A DNA stretch of 64,000 bases, taken from assembly GCA_002706765.1 (NCBI GenBank), contig PAJV01000046.1:1-64000 (forward strand), in the 5' to 3' direction. Shown in pieces: positions 42,655-52,759 of the stretch. Within the stretch, counting starts at the first letter, position 1. Every line of letters starts with the position of its first letter. Both the position numbers and the translations under genes were made by a program. The notes below the pieces were generated by a model. The model was not told the origin of the DNA, searched no databases, and was given only the letters and a program-made list of their open reading frames with translations. This DNA is from Gimesia sp. Lineage in GTDB: Bacteria > Planctomycetota > Planctomycetia > Planctomycetales > Planctomycetaceae.

Positions 42655-43107
42655 TCATAATACTTTTGCGACAAAGATTCCTTTTATGACCGCTGCAATT
42701 TGACCGTTGACTTTCACTGTCGATTCTAACGCGATTCGTCCGCGCTGTTTTCGCTGAAGACTGTCATGAAACAGTGACCAGACACGATCGTCGGGCACAG
42801 GGCACTCTGCAGTAAAATCGGATTCTATCGGTCGTAGAAACTCAATTTCGCTTTTCTGGATGACGATTTTATATTTTTGCAGATCGGCTCTGAGTCGCAG
42901 ATGAATCAAGGTCCAGCCTGCCAGGATTCCCAGGCTCGCAATACTGCCTCCAAAGGCGGTCTCCTGATGATTCAGGTTGGGGGTCAGTTTGGCGCTCAGT
43001 TTTAACGCCCCCTCAGAGACAGGCAAAACACTGAACTGCATTGCCCGTGTCACTGGAATGTGCTGATGCAGGTAAGCAGTCACTTCCTCGACATCAAATT
43101 CCATCAT
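42655..43107 (-). CDS. Hotdog-fold thioesterase (YiiD C-terminal domain type)
   Basis: This 150-residue protein resembles the thioesterase domain found at the C-terminus of YiiD. It has LTPNLNHQETAFGGSIASLG, the loop and helix of the hotdog fold, followed by a strand with KSEIEFLRPIESDFTAECPV and RIALESTVKVNGQIAAV. Such proteins are thought to hydrolyse acyl-CoA or acyl-ACP. The ATG at 43107 has GGAAGG five to six bases upstream, better than the alternative at 43134. It is probably cytoplasmic and stands alone. Confidence 0.85.
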   Translation of the reverse strand: MMEFDVEEVTAYLHQHIPVTRAMQFSVLPVSEGALKLSAKLTPNLNHQETAFGGSIASLGILAGWTLIHLRLRADLQKYKIVIQKSEIEFLRPIESDFTAECPVPDDRVWSLFHDSLQRKQRGRIALESTVKVNGQIAAVIKGIFVAKVL

Positions 43108-43221
43108 TGTCCCTTCCAGCCAGATTCGTATCACATTCAGAAACAGCTTCTGAAGTAATACTGAACTATCCTCGAAGAAAACACAACCGTTGTGAAATCG
43201 AACCTTTCTCCGGTTCCACTT

Positions 43222-43998
43222 TCAGTCTGCAGAGGGAAGTGGCGGTAATAATTCCGGACCACCACTCACAGGCGCCTTCGGTTTGGGTGGTTGTGCCGAC
43301 GGAAACTGAGGTAACGATTTTCGGGCAGGCTGCCAGTCATTTTCCCGATCCGGCATCAATGGCTCAACCGGTTGAGTTTCAGGCCGTGAACGGTTCTCTT
43401 TGAATTCCTGTTCAGGAACAGGGGTCGGAAAGGTTTCTCGAACAGGCGGACGAACAGGCTGCGGATTGAAATGCGCCTGCAACTGGCTGATGTTCGCCTG
43501 CATTCCTTCCAGTGTCTGGTTTAAACTTTTCATTTCACGCTCTGGTATCATCCGGTAGGGAAATCCTCGATACTGAAATCGGGGCTGGGGATAACCATTC
43601 CCCCCCTCAAAGATATAACCGTTTGGTCCCGTTGGTCGGATGACAGGCTCTCTGAGAACAGGTAATGGCATGACAGCCAGTGAATGGTCTAAATCATCCA
43701 CCAGTCGTTCCAAGTCTGACAATGCCTGTTGCATGCCCTGCACCGGTGCCTGCAGGATCATCATTCGATGGATATTATCTGCCAGTTCATGAATTTCATA
43801 GGCCTTGTCGAATAACTGACGTTGTCCCCTGATCCCGCGAAACCTGGTGCGTATTTCTCGACAGACTGTAAACGAGTCTCGGTTAAGACTTTCCCCCAGA
43901 GTCGCGACATCCGTCTGTTGCGCCTGTGCAAAATTCACTGGAATTGAGCTGAGTAAAATGACTGCGATATTGAATGGACTGTGAATGGTGCGAAACAT
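43222..43998 (-). CDS. Exported protein of unknown function
   Basis: This 258-residue protein has a signal peptide of about 26 residues ending AQA. The mature N-terminal part is helical (LFDKAYEIHELADNIHRMM and QALSDLERLVDDLDHSLAV). The C-terminal 80 residues are Pro/Arg/Glu-rich and disordered. The helical part recalls short planctomycete exported proteins with a 'HxLxxxIxxM' helix pair. No catalytic motif is visible. It is on the same strand as the thioesterase gene but 114 bases away. Confidence 0.7.
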   Translation of the reverse strand: MFRTIHSPFNIAVILLSSIPVNFAQAQQTDVATLGESLNRDSFTVCREIRTRFRGIRGQRQLFDKAYEIHELADNIHRMMILQAPVQGMQQALSDLERLVDDLDHSLAVMPLPVLREPVIRPTGPNGYIFEGGNGYPQPRFQYRGFPYRMIPEREMKSLNQTLEGMQANISQLQAHFNPQPVRPPVRETFPTPVPEQEFKENRSRPETQPVEPLMPDRENDWQPARKSLPQFPSAQPPKPKAPVSGGPELLPPLPSAD

Positions 43999-44373
43999 CT
44001 TGCTTTCTTTCTGCTCAGGTCACTCCCTGCCAGGCTGACTTGATGAACGATTGACCGCCAGACTGCAACAGTAACTGGTTGATGAAAAGGCAAAGCATGT
44101 TCCTTTCATTCAGCAAACTGGCACACTACATCTAAATTACTGCAGTCCAGTCACTTAACTTCTAACACTTCTCCCCCGAACAAATGGAAAGACCGGTTGT
44201 CCTCACAAGTTCTGATGTAAATTCGATGACAGTTGCTTCAAATTGATCTCAAAGCGGCGGAAACCAGATTCCCTGCCCTTTCTTCCGATGTCTGATTCAG
44301 CGTATAATTACAAATTCTGCATACAAATTCTGCATAAACACAATCCATTCAGATACTTCGGAAGTTTTTCACC
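43999..44373. other. Intergenic region between divergent genes
   Basis: About 375 bases separate the minus-strand exported protein from the plus-strand hydrolase. Nothing besides presumed promoters is seen. The direct repeat AATTCTGCATA occurs twice around 44310-44335. Confidence 0.4.
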
Positions 44374-45114
44374 ATGCCCCTCACGACACGTACGTTTGGT
44401 CCACTCAATTGCCAGATTTATGATCAGTTACCTGCCGATCAATCCCCGGAACTCATTGTCATTGTCAGTCATGGCTTTGGTGCCCCGGGAGATGACCTTG
44501 TTCCCCTGGGCCCGGAGATCCTGAGAAATCAACCTCAGCTTTCAGAGCGCGTCCGATTGATATTTCCAGCCGCCCCACTTTCTTTATTGGAGATGGGAAT
44601 GCCCGGTGGGCGGGCCTGGTGGATGCTGGATGTCGCGGAACTGAATGCTGCGATTGCATCGGGAACGATCAGGGACCAGCGGGATAAAACACCCGAAGGG
44701 TTGATTGAAGCAGGTCAGCAATTGCTGGAGTTCGTTCTGGCTGTCCAACAGGAATCGGGATTACCATTTTCCCGGATCGTTCTGGCCGGTTTTTCACAAG
44801 GTTCAATGGTCTCAACTGAAATTGCTTTTCAGTTGCCCCAGCCACCGGCAGCACTGGTGATCTGGTCTGGTACGTTACTCTGCCAACAACGCTGGGGACA
44901 ACTGGCTGACCAGTCACCTCGATTTCCAGTTCAACAGAGTCACGGAACCCAGGATCCGATTCTCCCCTTCGCGGGAGCCCTCTGGTTAAAAGAGATGCTG
45001 GAACGGCATGATTTTCCTGTCGACTTTTCTGAGTTTGTCGGTCCTCACACAATTCCCGAAGTCGCAATCGAAAAATTCAGGAATCTGCTTAGTGATCTGA
45101 CGGGCAGTCATTGA
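44374..45114 (+). CDS. Alpha/beta hydrolase (phospholipase/carboxylesterase family)
   Basis: This 246-residue protein has the nucleophile elbow GFSQGSM, an oxyanion region VIVSHGFGAPGDD, and a late HGTQDPILPF with the acidic residue. The catalytic His is probably in VGPHTIPEV. This is the pattern of bacterial phospholipase/carboxylesterase (Abhydrolase_2) enzymes, which act on acyl esters. No signal peptide is present, so it is cytoplasmic. It stands alone with about 200 bases to the next gene. Confidence 0.9.
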   Translation: MPLTTRTFGPLNCQIYDQLPADQSPELIVIVSHGFGAPGDDLVPLGPEILRNQPQLSERVRLIFPAAPLSLLEMGMPGGRAWWMLDVAELNAAIASGTIRDQRDKTPEGLIEAGQQLLEFVLAVQQESGLPFSRIVLAGFSQGSMVSTEIAFQLPQPPAALVIWSGTLLCQQRWGQLADQSPRFPVQQSHGTQDPILPFAGALWLKEMLERHDFPVDFSEFVGPHTIPEVAIEKFRNLLSDLTGSH

Positions 45115-45318
45115 ATGAAGAACTGGTTAATCTGCGGAAACCCTTTATTTGTAAAGGCAATGCATTGAGACTGATCCCACTCCAAGCCATAATATCACTT
45201 GATCCGTTAATTCAGCGCGCTGCGTAACTTCTGCGTACTTCGATATTTCCGTACACCGTAATTTCCGAAACTGGTCGCCAGGCGAAACCTCACCTTGTCG
45301 AAACCAGAATAGAAACAC

Positions 45319-47628
45319 ATGAAATCATCTCTGTTTGTTCGATTCTCGATTCTGCTGGTCCTGCTGCTGAGCATCCTGTTAAACAGTTCGTTCTCTCTGG
45401 CAGCAGATCCCCAGACGGACACCCTTGAAGTTACTGATCTCCAGGTTGGCTTTGATGGTCTGTTTAAGGTAGGACGCTGGGTTCCAGTCTACGTTGAATT
45501 AAAGACAGAAGAACCTCTCGAAGTCCAACTCTCTGTGATTACACTCTCACCGGATGGTAATCCCACCGAAGTTCCTTCTCAGGTCTATTCACTCAAAACC
45601 CCGGGAACGTACCAGCTGTTTTCGGAGTTTAAAAGTGGCCTGCTGGATAGTCCCCTGAAAATCCGCCTGCGGGATGCTGAGACGCAATCAATCCTGAAAG
45701 AGTTTTCTTATGCGCCCCAGTCCAGACAAAATCGGTTCATGGGAATTGGTTTGAAACAATCTGTCGAACTCTGGGCCACGATAGGTGCCATCGGTGGACT
45801 GGAGCCAGTCTCATCCGACTCACTGCCAGAACTCGACCAGAATCTTGATCAATATGTCACCTTGATTGAAGACCAGGCATCTCTGCCCGAATCGGCTTAT
45901 GGCTATGATACGCTGGATACCCTTGTCGTAGATGCCGATTTCTCTTCGGGAACTCAAAAAAACAAGGCGATTCGCGAGTGGGTCGCTAATGGCGGTCACC
46001 TGGTATTATGTGTCGGAGAAGATGGAGACGCGTATCAGCAGAGTGAATATGCCAGTTGGGTCCCCGTCAAAATTCTGGGTACATCTAATGTTCGAGACTT
46101 GAGCAGCCTGGAATTATTTGCTGCTGTCCGCTCCCGTATTCGCGGAGTCGCTACTGCCAGCCGCATTGAAATTTCGACCGGCGAGATTCTGGCCACCGGA
46201 CTCGATGGTCCCCTGTTGGTCCGGGTTCCTTATGGCTTGGGAATCGTCACCTTTCTGGCACTCGATCTGAATACCAGTCCGCTGACCAACTGGGAAGGGT
46301 TAACTAACCTGGGCCCCAAACTGGCGACTCGCGCCAGGCAACCAAGCGCCTCCAGTCAACAGAACGCAGTGCTGGGGAAACGAATTTCGCAAACAGGTAT
46401 TTCCGAACTGGAAACACAGGTTTTTCATTCCCAGCAGAATTTTCCGGGTATTCAGCGCCCCTCTCACTGGTGGGTGATGGCTTTGATTCTGATTTACCTG
46501 CTGGTGATTGGTCCGCTTGATTATTTCCTGGTCCACAAGATTTTGAAAAAACCTCATATCACCTGGTTTACTTTTCCTGCCATGGTGCTGATCGCCGTCG
46601 CCTGGGGAGGTTTCACTGCATTACAAGACAATGGCAGCGTATTACATTCGACTCAGCTGAATGTCATTGATTACGATGTGACTGCAGGACAACTGCGTGG
46701 TCGATTTTATCTGAATCTTTACAGTCCGGAAACGCGGCGTTATCAGGTTAAAGTCAAATCCTCTGTCCCTGCCGAATCGAAGAATCCGTCTCACTTTCCC
46801 ACCCATCTCAGCTGGAACGGACTGCCTGAAACCACGTTTGCAGGCATGTACCGCTCAGCAGAAGGTACAATCACAGGTCCTGCCTATCAGTTCTCAGCTC
46901 AATCAAAGGGCATTGAGAACCTGCCGATATTGAAGTGGGGAACTAAAAGTCTGCTGGCGGAATGGACTCAACAACAGACAGATCTGGTGACATCCAAACT
47001 GACGGGCAACAACCTGGGACAACTTTCGGGGACACTTACGCATCAGTTTTCCAGTCCCCTGAAAGACTGGGTTCTGGCATACGGAAATCGCGTTTATCTG
47101 CCGGTGATCAATCCGGAACAACTCGAGGCTTCTTATATTCCTGTAAACCAGGCCTGGTCGATCAATGGTCCCCGTATCGAATCGAGAAATATCAAAGGGT
47201 ATCTGACCCGCTCTGTCTCTCGTCGCATCGAACAAAAAGGGCAGAATAACGCCACGATTGTTACAGTGCAGACTGACTATAATCCGTTTGCCAAAGAGGC
47301 ATATGAAATCCTCAAGATCCTGACGTTTCATGAAATGTCCGGGGGATATGGTTACACCGGACTCTCCAACATCTCAGGCGAACAACTGGACCTGACAGAA
47401 CAGCTTCGACTGGGGAGAGCTGTGCTGTTTGCTCGCCTGGACACTCCACTTAGCGTGGCGGAACTGGATCAAAGCGAACTCGACCAGGAAAATCAGGACA
47501 CGTATATTCGAATCGTGATACCGGTAAGTATTTCAACAGAAATTCAATATGAATTACCGTCATTGGATAAAAAAGACAAAGAGACCCAAGATCAGCAGGA
47601 CACACCATCCGGGAGTGATAACGAGTGA
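45319..47628 (+). CDS. Exported membrane protein coupled to an ABC ATPase
   Basis: This 769-residue protein has a signal peptide (about 1-29). A large extracytoplasmic N-terminal part (about 30-375) contains a glutamine-amidotransferase-like or vWA-like beta/alpha region (DTLVVDADFSSG and WVANGGHLVLCVGEDGD). Two membrane helices follow (about 384-440, HWWVMALILIYLLVIGPLDY and FPAMVLIAVAWGGFTAL), then a C-terminal beta-rich domain. The first residue of the ABC ATPase overlaps its stop. It may be the substrate-handling partner of that ATPase, similar in layout to GldG-type auxiliary proteins, but homology is not recognised with confidence. Confidence 0.8.
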   Translation: MKSSLFVRFSILLVLLLSILLNSSFSLAADPQTDTLEVTDLQVGFDGLFKVGRWVPVYVELKTEEPLEVQLSVITLSPDGNPTEVPSQVYSLKTPGTYQLFSEFKSGLLDSPLKIRLRDAETQSILKEFSYAPQSRQNRFMGIGLKQSVELWATIGAIGGLEPVSSDSLPELDQNLDQYVTLIEDQASLPESAYGYDTLDTLVVDADFSSGTQKNKAIREWVANGGHLVLCVGEDGDAYQQSEYASWVPVKILGTSNVRDLSSLELFAAVRSRIRGVATASRIEISTGEILATGLDGPLLVRVPYGLGIVTFLALDLNTSPLTNWEGLTNLGPKLATRARQPSASSQQNAVLGKRISQTGISELETQVFHSQQNFPGIQRPSHWWVMALILIYLLVIGPLDYFLVHKILKKPHITWFTFPAMVLIAVAWGGFTALQDNGSVLHSTQLNVIDYDVTAGQLRGRFYLNLYSPETRRYQVKVKSSVPAESKNPSHFPTHLSWNGLPETTFAGMYRSAEGTITGPAYQFSAQSKGIENLPILKWGTKSLLAEWTQQQTDLVTSKLTGNNLGQLSGTLTHQFSSPLKDWVLAYGNRVYLPVINPEQLEASYIPVNQAWSINGPRIESRNIKGYLTRSVSRRIEQKGQNNATIVTVQTDYNPFAKEAYEILKILTFHEMSGGYGYTGLSNISGEQLDLTEQLRLGRAVLFARLDTPLSVAELDQSELDQENQDTYIRIVIPVSISTEIQYELPSLDKKDKETQDQQDTPSGSDNE

Positions 47629-48551
47629 TTGAAACACGGAATTTAACGAAACGCTACGGCGATCTGATTGCTGTAAATAATATCAACCTGAGCCTGGGTG
47701 AAGGAGATGTCTATGGATTTATCGGTCCGAACGGCTCCGGTAAAACCACCACCATGCGTATGATCGCGACGCTGCTGAGTCCGGACTATGGAGAAGCATA
47801 TGTGTGCGGAAAATCAATCTACACGCATCCTGAAGAAATCAGACGCCTGGTCGGATTCATGCCCGACTTTTTTGGCGTCTACGATGACATGACAGTGATT
47901 GAATATCTCGAATTCTTTGCGTCTGCTTACCGGATTAAAGGACCACAGCGGAGAAAAATCTGTGAGGAAAAGCTGGAACTGGTCGACATGACATTCAAAC
48001 GGGATGCGATGGTCAACCAGCTCTCGCGTGGTCAGACACAACGAATCGGGCTGGCACGTGTACTGTTACATGAGCCCCAGGTACTGCTGCTCGATGAACC
48101 CGCCAGTGGCCTGGACCCCCGCGCGAGAATTGAAATTCGTAATCTGCTGAAACGACTGGGGGAACTGAAAAAGACCGTGATCGTCTCCAGCCATATCCTG
48201 CCCGAACTGGCTGACGTCTGTACGCGTGTCGGGATGATTGAAAAAGGAAACCTGATCGTTGACGACAACGTTGATGAAGTCATGAAAAAAGCGCGACAAC
48301 AAATCATCCTGCACGTGGGTGTGGGTGAGAATACCGATAAAGCGGCCGCACTGCTGCAGGCGCACGAGCTGGTGTCCAAACTCGAAATCAAGAAAAATGT
48401 GATGCTGGTGACGTTAAAGAGAGAAGTGAAAGACTACACCTTCATCCCCTCGCTGCTGATCAGCCAGGGGTTCAAGCTCAGCCTGTTCCGCGAAGAAGAA
48501 ATCAACCTGGAAACGGCATTCATGGAATTGACCAAAGGGCTTGTTCAATAA
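47625..48551 (+). CDS. ABC transporter ATP-binding protein
   Basis: This 308-residue ATPase has Walker A GPNGSGKTTT near residue 35, the signature LSRGQTQRIGLARVL near 132, and Walker B VLLLDEPASGLDP. The H-loop (VIVSSHIL) follows. The C-terminal extension of about 80 residues is like that of the DrrA/CcmA/GldA class that drives export. The GTG start overlaps the stop of the preceding gene (GTGA), with GGGAG upstream. No permease gene follows: a repeat and a minus-strand gene lie downstream. The partner membrane component could be the 769-residue protein or lie elsewhere. Confidence 0.93.
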   Translation: MIETRNLTKRYGDLIAVNNINLSLGEGDVYGFIGPNGSGKTTTMRMIATLLSPDYGEAYVCGKSIYTHPEEIRRLVGFMPDFFGVYDDMTVIEYLEFFASAYRIKGPQRRKICEEKLELVDMTFKRDAMVNQLSRGQTQRIGLARVLLHEPQVLLLDEPASGLDPRARIEIRNLLKRLGELKKTVIVSSHILPELADVCTRVGMIEKGNLIVDDNVDEVMKKARQQIILHVGVGENTDKAAALLQAHELVSKLEIKKNVMLVTLKREVKDYTFIPSLLISQGFKLSLFREEEINLETAFMELTKGLVQ

Positions 48552-48557
48552 CCCAGG

Positions 48558-48642
48558 CTGTGTCCAGTTTTACTGTAGTATCTCCCGACCCATATGAATC
48601 CAGCATATTAGATCGAGAGACGCCAGGGTTAAATGGGATGGG
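48558..48642 (+). repeat. Dispersed repeat, copy 2 (partner at 9828)
   Basis: The first 19 bases are identical to 9828-9846 and similarity continues with gaps through CATATTAGAT and TTAAATG. It lies directly after the ABC ATPase stop and ends just before the end of the minus-strand esterase gene, so it fills the junction of convergent genes. Confidence 0.6.
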
Positions 48643-48657
48643 TTTCCGCCAGTCAGT

Positions 48658-49464
48658 TTATTTTTTCTTGCCGGCAGTTGCCCGTTTTGCTTTACGGGCT
48701 GCTTTCTCTTTTTCTTCTGCCGCTTTCACTTCTGCCTCAGGTTTGCGCACCTGCTGTAACAACCATTCATAGACTTCCGGGTTATCATAAGTCTCGGTCC
48801 AGGAATCATGGGCCGCTTCCGGATAAACGGTAAATTTCACATCAGACTTTTCTTTTTTGAGAACATCCACCAGAGTCTGGGATCGCTCAAGTGGCACTGC
48901 TGTGTCTTTGGCTCCGTGAAATACCCAGATGGGAACGTGCTTGATTTTCTTGACCCAGAATTTTTCGCCACCCCCACAAATGGGAACCAGCGCGGCAAAA
49001 CGGTAGGGAGTATAAGCCGCCAGTGACCAAGTACCAAAGCCTCCCATACTTAAACCAGTCACATAGATCCGGTCTTTGTCGACTTTATATTTCTTTTCAA
49101 TGTCATTTAAGAGCGCCGTCAGTTCGACTGGCTGCCAGAGCTGGTCTTCGGGACATTGTGGGGAAACAACAATAAACGGAAACTCTTTACCGTTTTTGAT
49201 CAGCTTCGGTGGGCCATGAACTGTTACCAGATCGAGGTCCTCTCCCCGTTCTCCTGCCCCGTGCAGAAACAGGATCAGAGGCCATTTTTCTTTTTCATCA
49301 TAGTTCTCAGGCAGTGAGAGCAGATATTTCATCTTGACGGGTATCATCGTGTTCAATTCCGCTGCAGACTGATTTCCGACTTGAACTTTCTCTGCCGCTT
49401 CACCGGAAACAGGCGTTACATACAAAGACAACAGGAAACAGACAGCGAGTATTTTTTGTAACAT
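48658..49464 (-). CDS. Secreted alpha/beta hydrolase / esterase (CE1-like)
   Basis: This 268-residue protein has a signal peptide (about 1-22). The hydrolase core contains LILFLHGAGERGEDLDLV (oxyanion loop), the nucleophile elbow GLSMGGFGTW, the acid site FHGAKDTAVPLE and the catalytic His in EAAHDSW. This is the pattern of feruloyl-esterase/PHB-depolymerase-like enzymes common in planctomycetes, probably acting on plant or algal polymer esters. The Lys/Ala/Glu-rich C-terminal tail (about 30 residues) is unusual. The ATG at 49464 follows GGGAGAGAA; a longer frame begins at 49494. Confidence 0.88.
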   Translation of the reverse strand: MLQKILAVCFLLSLYVTPVSGEAAEKVQVGNQSAAELNTMIPVKMKYLLSLPENYDEKEKWPLILFLHGAGERGEDLDLVTVHGPPKLIKNGKEFPFIVVSPQCPEDQLWQPVELTALLNDIEKKYKVDKDRIYVTGLSMGGFGTWSLAAYTPYRFAALVPICGGGEKFWVKKIKHVPIWVFHGAKDTAVPLERSQTLVDVLKKEKSDVKFTVYPEAAHDSWTETYDNPEVYEWLLQQVRKPEAEVKAAEEKEKAARKAKRATAGKKK

Positions 49465-49781
49465 CTGGATTTCTCTCCCGGTTATAAATGTCACCCCTGG
49501 TAATATAGACGACTTAGGACATGAGCATGACAGAGAGCCCTAAAGACTTCAAGCACAAAGGATTCTCGAAATTCAGGTCGTCTTCGTTTCTGACAGCCAG
49601 CTTTTGAAAAAACAGGAAGACTACACAGACTACAAGACCCAGCTTCAGCACTGTCACCGCACCGTTTAGAGTGCCATAAATCCAGAATGCTCTTCTAATA
49701 TAAACCGTATTCTGGTAGATTTCTGGCTCAACTCTCTCACTCCATCCCTTTCTGTCATTTTATCTTAATCCCCTCTCACTC

Positions 49782-52637
49782 ATGAATTCTGCTCCCCCTT
49801 GCGGAAATCGAAATTTACACACATATTCTGATTTCAGACGTGTTTTCTGGAAACCGTTCTGGATTGGATTAGTATTATGCTGCGCAGGCATATCTGGCTG
49901 TCAGAAAAGCATGTTGCAAAATGTGAGTGAGACGCCGATTGCCGTCAGTTTAAAAGATAAAGTAGCTCGAAAAGTACCGGAGGACCTGCAGGGATTACAG
50001 GTTTACCTGGATCAGGACCTGTGGATCAGAAATCATAACTGGTCTCCGGAACAGGAATGGAAAACCTTCCAGAAAAACAAACCAGGACATCATCTCGCAC
50101 CGATTGATGCGCAACGCTGGGTATTTGGATCCGCCGATCAGAAAACACTATTGAGTGACGCCACCCCTCCGAAACCCGCAACTGACTCACGGCAAAAAGC
50201 ATTAAAAGCGAAACCGGAATCAGAAGAAACGATGCCAGAAGAATTGCCGCCTGAAAAGACAGCTAATTCGAATTCGAGCGATCCAACGAAACAGCAGAAA
50301 CCGGAAAGCTGGTCATTTAACGCATTGCAGGATTTTTTCTTCGACCAGAATTCTCCGAACACAATGCTCACGGAAAACCAGCATTCTGATAAACTTGATT
50401 CTCTTCAGGAACTGTCAACATGGGACAACCTGTCTGGCTGGAATGCAACAATCCTCTGGGCCACCCTATCACCAGCAACGGCCATTGAGGCTTTGCCTGT
50501 TCTCGAAAAAATCGCATTCGATCTCCCACGCAAGTCTCAGACCAATGCGAAAAATGATTCCGGCACATCAGACCAGACTTCTGTCTCAGAATCAATGCAG
50601 TATGCAGCCTTGAATGCGATCTCTCTGGTACTGGCCCGGGCCGATGCCATTCCACTCGAAACACACAACCGGTTAACTCAACTCCTGCAGCGTCCTGACC
50701 TTTCCCTTTTGTTGAGAAGCGAACTTTATCTCTCCCTGTCACGCTTTATGTCCCCTGCTGGAATTCCCTCGCTGGAACAGTCGCTGGAACTCAGTGACAG
50801 TGGTATGCAGCCTCCCAAATCATTGCGACGGGCAGCCATGCAAGCCTGTATTCTGCATGGGTTCTGGTTTCACTCTGAAGAGAATCGGCCTGACGCCCCT
50901 GGTTTGGCTCGCACTTTCCGCCCCGATGAATGGCCAGCCAATATCATGCAGGTTCGCTGGGACTCGGATGCATATATGCGTTGGAACTTCGGTTACTGGG
51001 CAGCGTTAACCGGTCATCCTGATGCGGAAACCATTCTCACCTCAGAACTGAGGGATGCAGATCAGGTTGTTCAGACCAAGGCCATCGAACACCTGGGAAT
51101 GCTGAAGACCGAAACGGCACTTCAGATCCTGAAAGAATATGCGCAGCGCCCGTCAGAAACAATGCGGGTTGCCGCTGTCAAGGGTCTCAGTTCCTGGGGG
51201 CCAATGCATCTCATCCCCTTGAAAGAGGACACTTCTTCTGCTGTCAGAATTGAAGTCGCCTCAGGGCTGGGAAAAACTCCCACCGCCGAATCCGCTCTGC
51301 ACCTTCGGACACTTATCAGTGATCGCAGCTCTCAGGCGCAACAGACAGTAATTCAAGCAATCTCTGACTGGCCAGATGATCTGGCCGTACCATTATTACT
51401 GGATGGAATACAGGAAGGGGTTTACAAAACGCGTCGTCAAAGTATTTTGCAACTGGTGAGCCGAACCGGACTGGGCGGTTCAATCTCCATCGAAGCTTCG
51501 CAAAAAGAACGAGTCGCAGCTGTCAATGAACTGGTTCAGAGTGGCCAGCTCCCAGGCGGTTTCTGGGGCCAACTCATGCAACAGGGGCTCAAGCCAGAAC
51601 AGGAAGTCAACCAGGGACGCGCGGCCGAACTCCAGTCCTATTTTCAAAGCCTGTTGAATCGGTCTCGGGAAGCACCTGAATACCAGCAGGCCTACCAGGA
51701 ACTGGAAAACATCAGTCCAGCCGAGGTCAAGGTGCTGGAGAAACTGATCAGGGAAACTTCTATTGAGATTCCCAGTGAAATCTATACCGACCTGCTGGCA
51801 GGCCTGACCCCGGAGTATGCTGCCTTAAAACAGCTGGCCAGTCCGCATATCACAGATCGACGTGAAGCCGCACAACAGTTATTTATCAGTTCACAGAAGA
51901 TTTCTCTGAACCCTGTCGTCGTAGCCCGAATGCGAAAGCTGATGTTACACGAACAGGATCGCCTGGTCTGGCGTATCGTGATCTCCTCGGTTGAAAAAGA
52001 TAATTATGATGAAGCGGCTCAACTGGCATTACTGGCGATCAATCATAACTGGCCTGACATCAGAATTCTGGGTTGCGAATATTTTGGCACTCATGGATTA
52101 CCACAGTACGCCAACTGGCTGCTTCCCCTGCTGGATGATAAGAACCACACAGTTCAGTTAGCAGCCATCAGGGCAATCGGACAATGCCATAACCCCATCG
52201 CGATTTCAGGCATTCAGAAAGCGGGTGAAAGCCAGCCGCCGACATCGTCGCTGCGTTCCCTGATGACTCACTCAAATCGTCGGGTCCGGTTCGAAACGGT
52301 AGTCGCTTTGAGCCGGCTGGGTGATTTTGCCGGCATGCAGGAACTGCTGCGGCTCTCGAATGACACTCAGATATCGATGCGCAAAGAAGCGGTGCAGGAA
52401 ATGGGGCTGTCCGGACAGACACGTTTTGTTGAGCCCCTGGTCCAGATGGCCTGGACGGAACGAAACAATTCCACACTCAAAGAGATCCTGATCAGTCTGG
52501 ATAAACTGGTACCCGACTCGGAACAACCAGCAGATCTGAACCCGCAGCGAGACCAGTCAGATCAGGCAAAAATCTGGATGAACTGGTGGCAGACGCAACA
52601 CTCAGGACAGGCTTCCCGGCTGTTTACAGGTCGTTAA
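49782..52637 (+). CDS. Large HEAT-repeat lipoprotein
   Basis: This 951-residue protein has a late signal segment with lipobox GISGC (Cys near 40), so it is lipid-anchored. A Pro/Lys/Ser-rich spacer (about 120-190) follows, then a long array of HEAT repeats, for example VVQTKAIEHLGMLKTETALQ, MRVAAVKGLSSWG, TVQLAAIRAIGQCHNP and MRKEAVQEMGLSGQTRFVEP. The last repeats continue nearly to the end. It probably forms an extended binding scaffold at the cell envelope. Such large HEAT lipoproteins are common in planctomycetes and their partners are unknown. It is followed by the STAS gene at about 120 bases. Confidence 0.88.
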   Translation: MNSAPPCGNRNLHTYSDFRRVFWKPFWIGLVLCCAGISGCQKSMLQNVSETPIAVSLKDKVARKVPEDLQGLQVYLDQDLWIRNHNWSPEQEWKTFQKNKPGHHLAPIDAQRWVFGSADQKTLLSDATPPKPATDSRQKALKAKPESEETMPEELPPEKTANSNSSDPTKQQKPESWSFNALQDFFFDQNSPNTMLTENQHSDKLDSLQELSTWDNLSGWNATILWATLSPATAIEALPVLEKIAFDLPRKSQTNAKNDSGTSDQTSVSESMQYAALNAISLVLARADAIPLETHNRLTQLLQRPDLSLLLRSELYLSLSRFMSPAGIPSLEQSLELSDSGMQPPKSLRRAAMQACILHGFWFHSEENRPDAPGLARTFRPDEWPANIMQVRWDSDAYMRWNFGYWAALTGHPDAETILTSELRDADQVVQTKAIEHLGMLKTETALQILKEYAQRPSETMRVAAVKGLSSWGPMHLIPLKEDTSSAVRIEVASGLGKTPTAESALHLRTLISDRSSQAQQTVIQAISDWPDDLAVPLLLDGIQEGVYKTRRQSILQLVSRTGLGGSISIEASQKERVAAVNELVQSGQLPGGFWGQLMQQGLKPEQEVNQGRAAELQSYFQSLLNRSREAPEYQQAYQELENISPAEVKVLEKLIRETSIEIPSEIYTDLLAGLTPEYAALKQLASPHITDRREAAQQLFISSQKISLNPVVVARMRKLMLHEQDRLVWRIVISSVEKDNYDEAAQLALLAINHNWPDIRILGCEYFGTHGLPQYANWLLPLLDDKNHTVQLAAIRAIGQCHNPIAISGIQKAGESQPPTSSLRSLMTHSNRRVRFETVVALSRLGDFAGMQELLRLSNDTQISMRKEAVQEMGLSGQTRFVEPLVQMAWTERNNSTLKEILISLDKLVPDSEQPADLNPQRDQSDQAKIWMNWWQTQHSGQASRLFTGR

Positions 52638-52759
52638 GTATGAATTCTCGTTTTTGAGGCACTTGATGGCTGTTCTCCTCTCGGGGTTATCAGTATCATG
52701 GGAGCTAATAATTATATCTCACTCTCCAAAGAATGTTTTCATCACTGCGGAATTACTAC

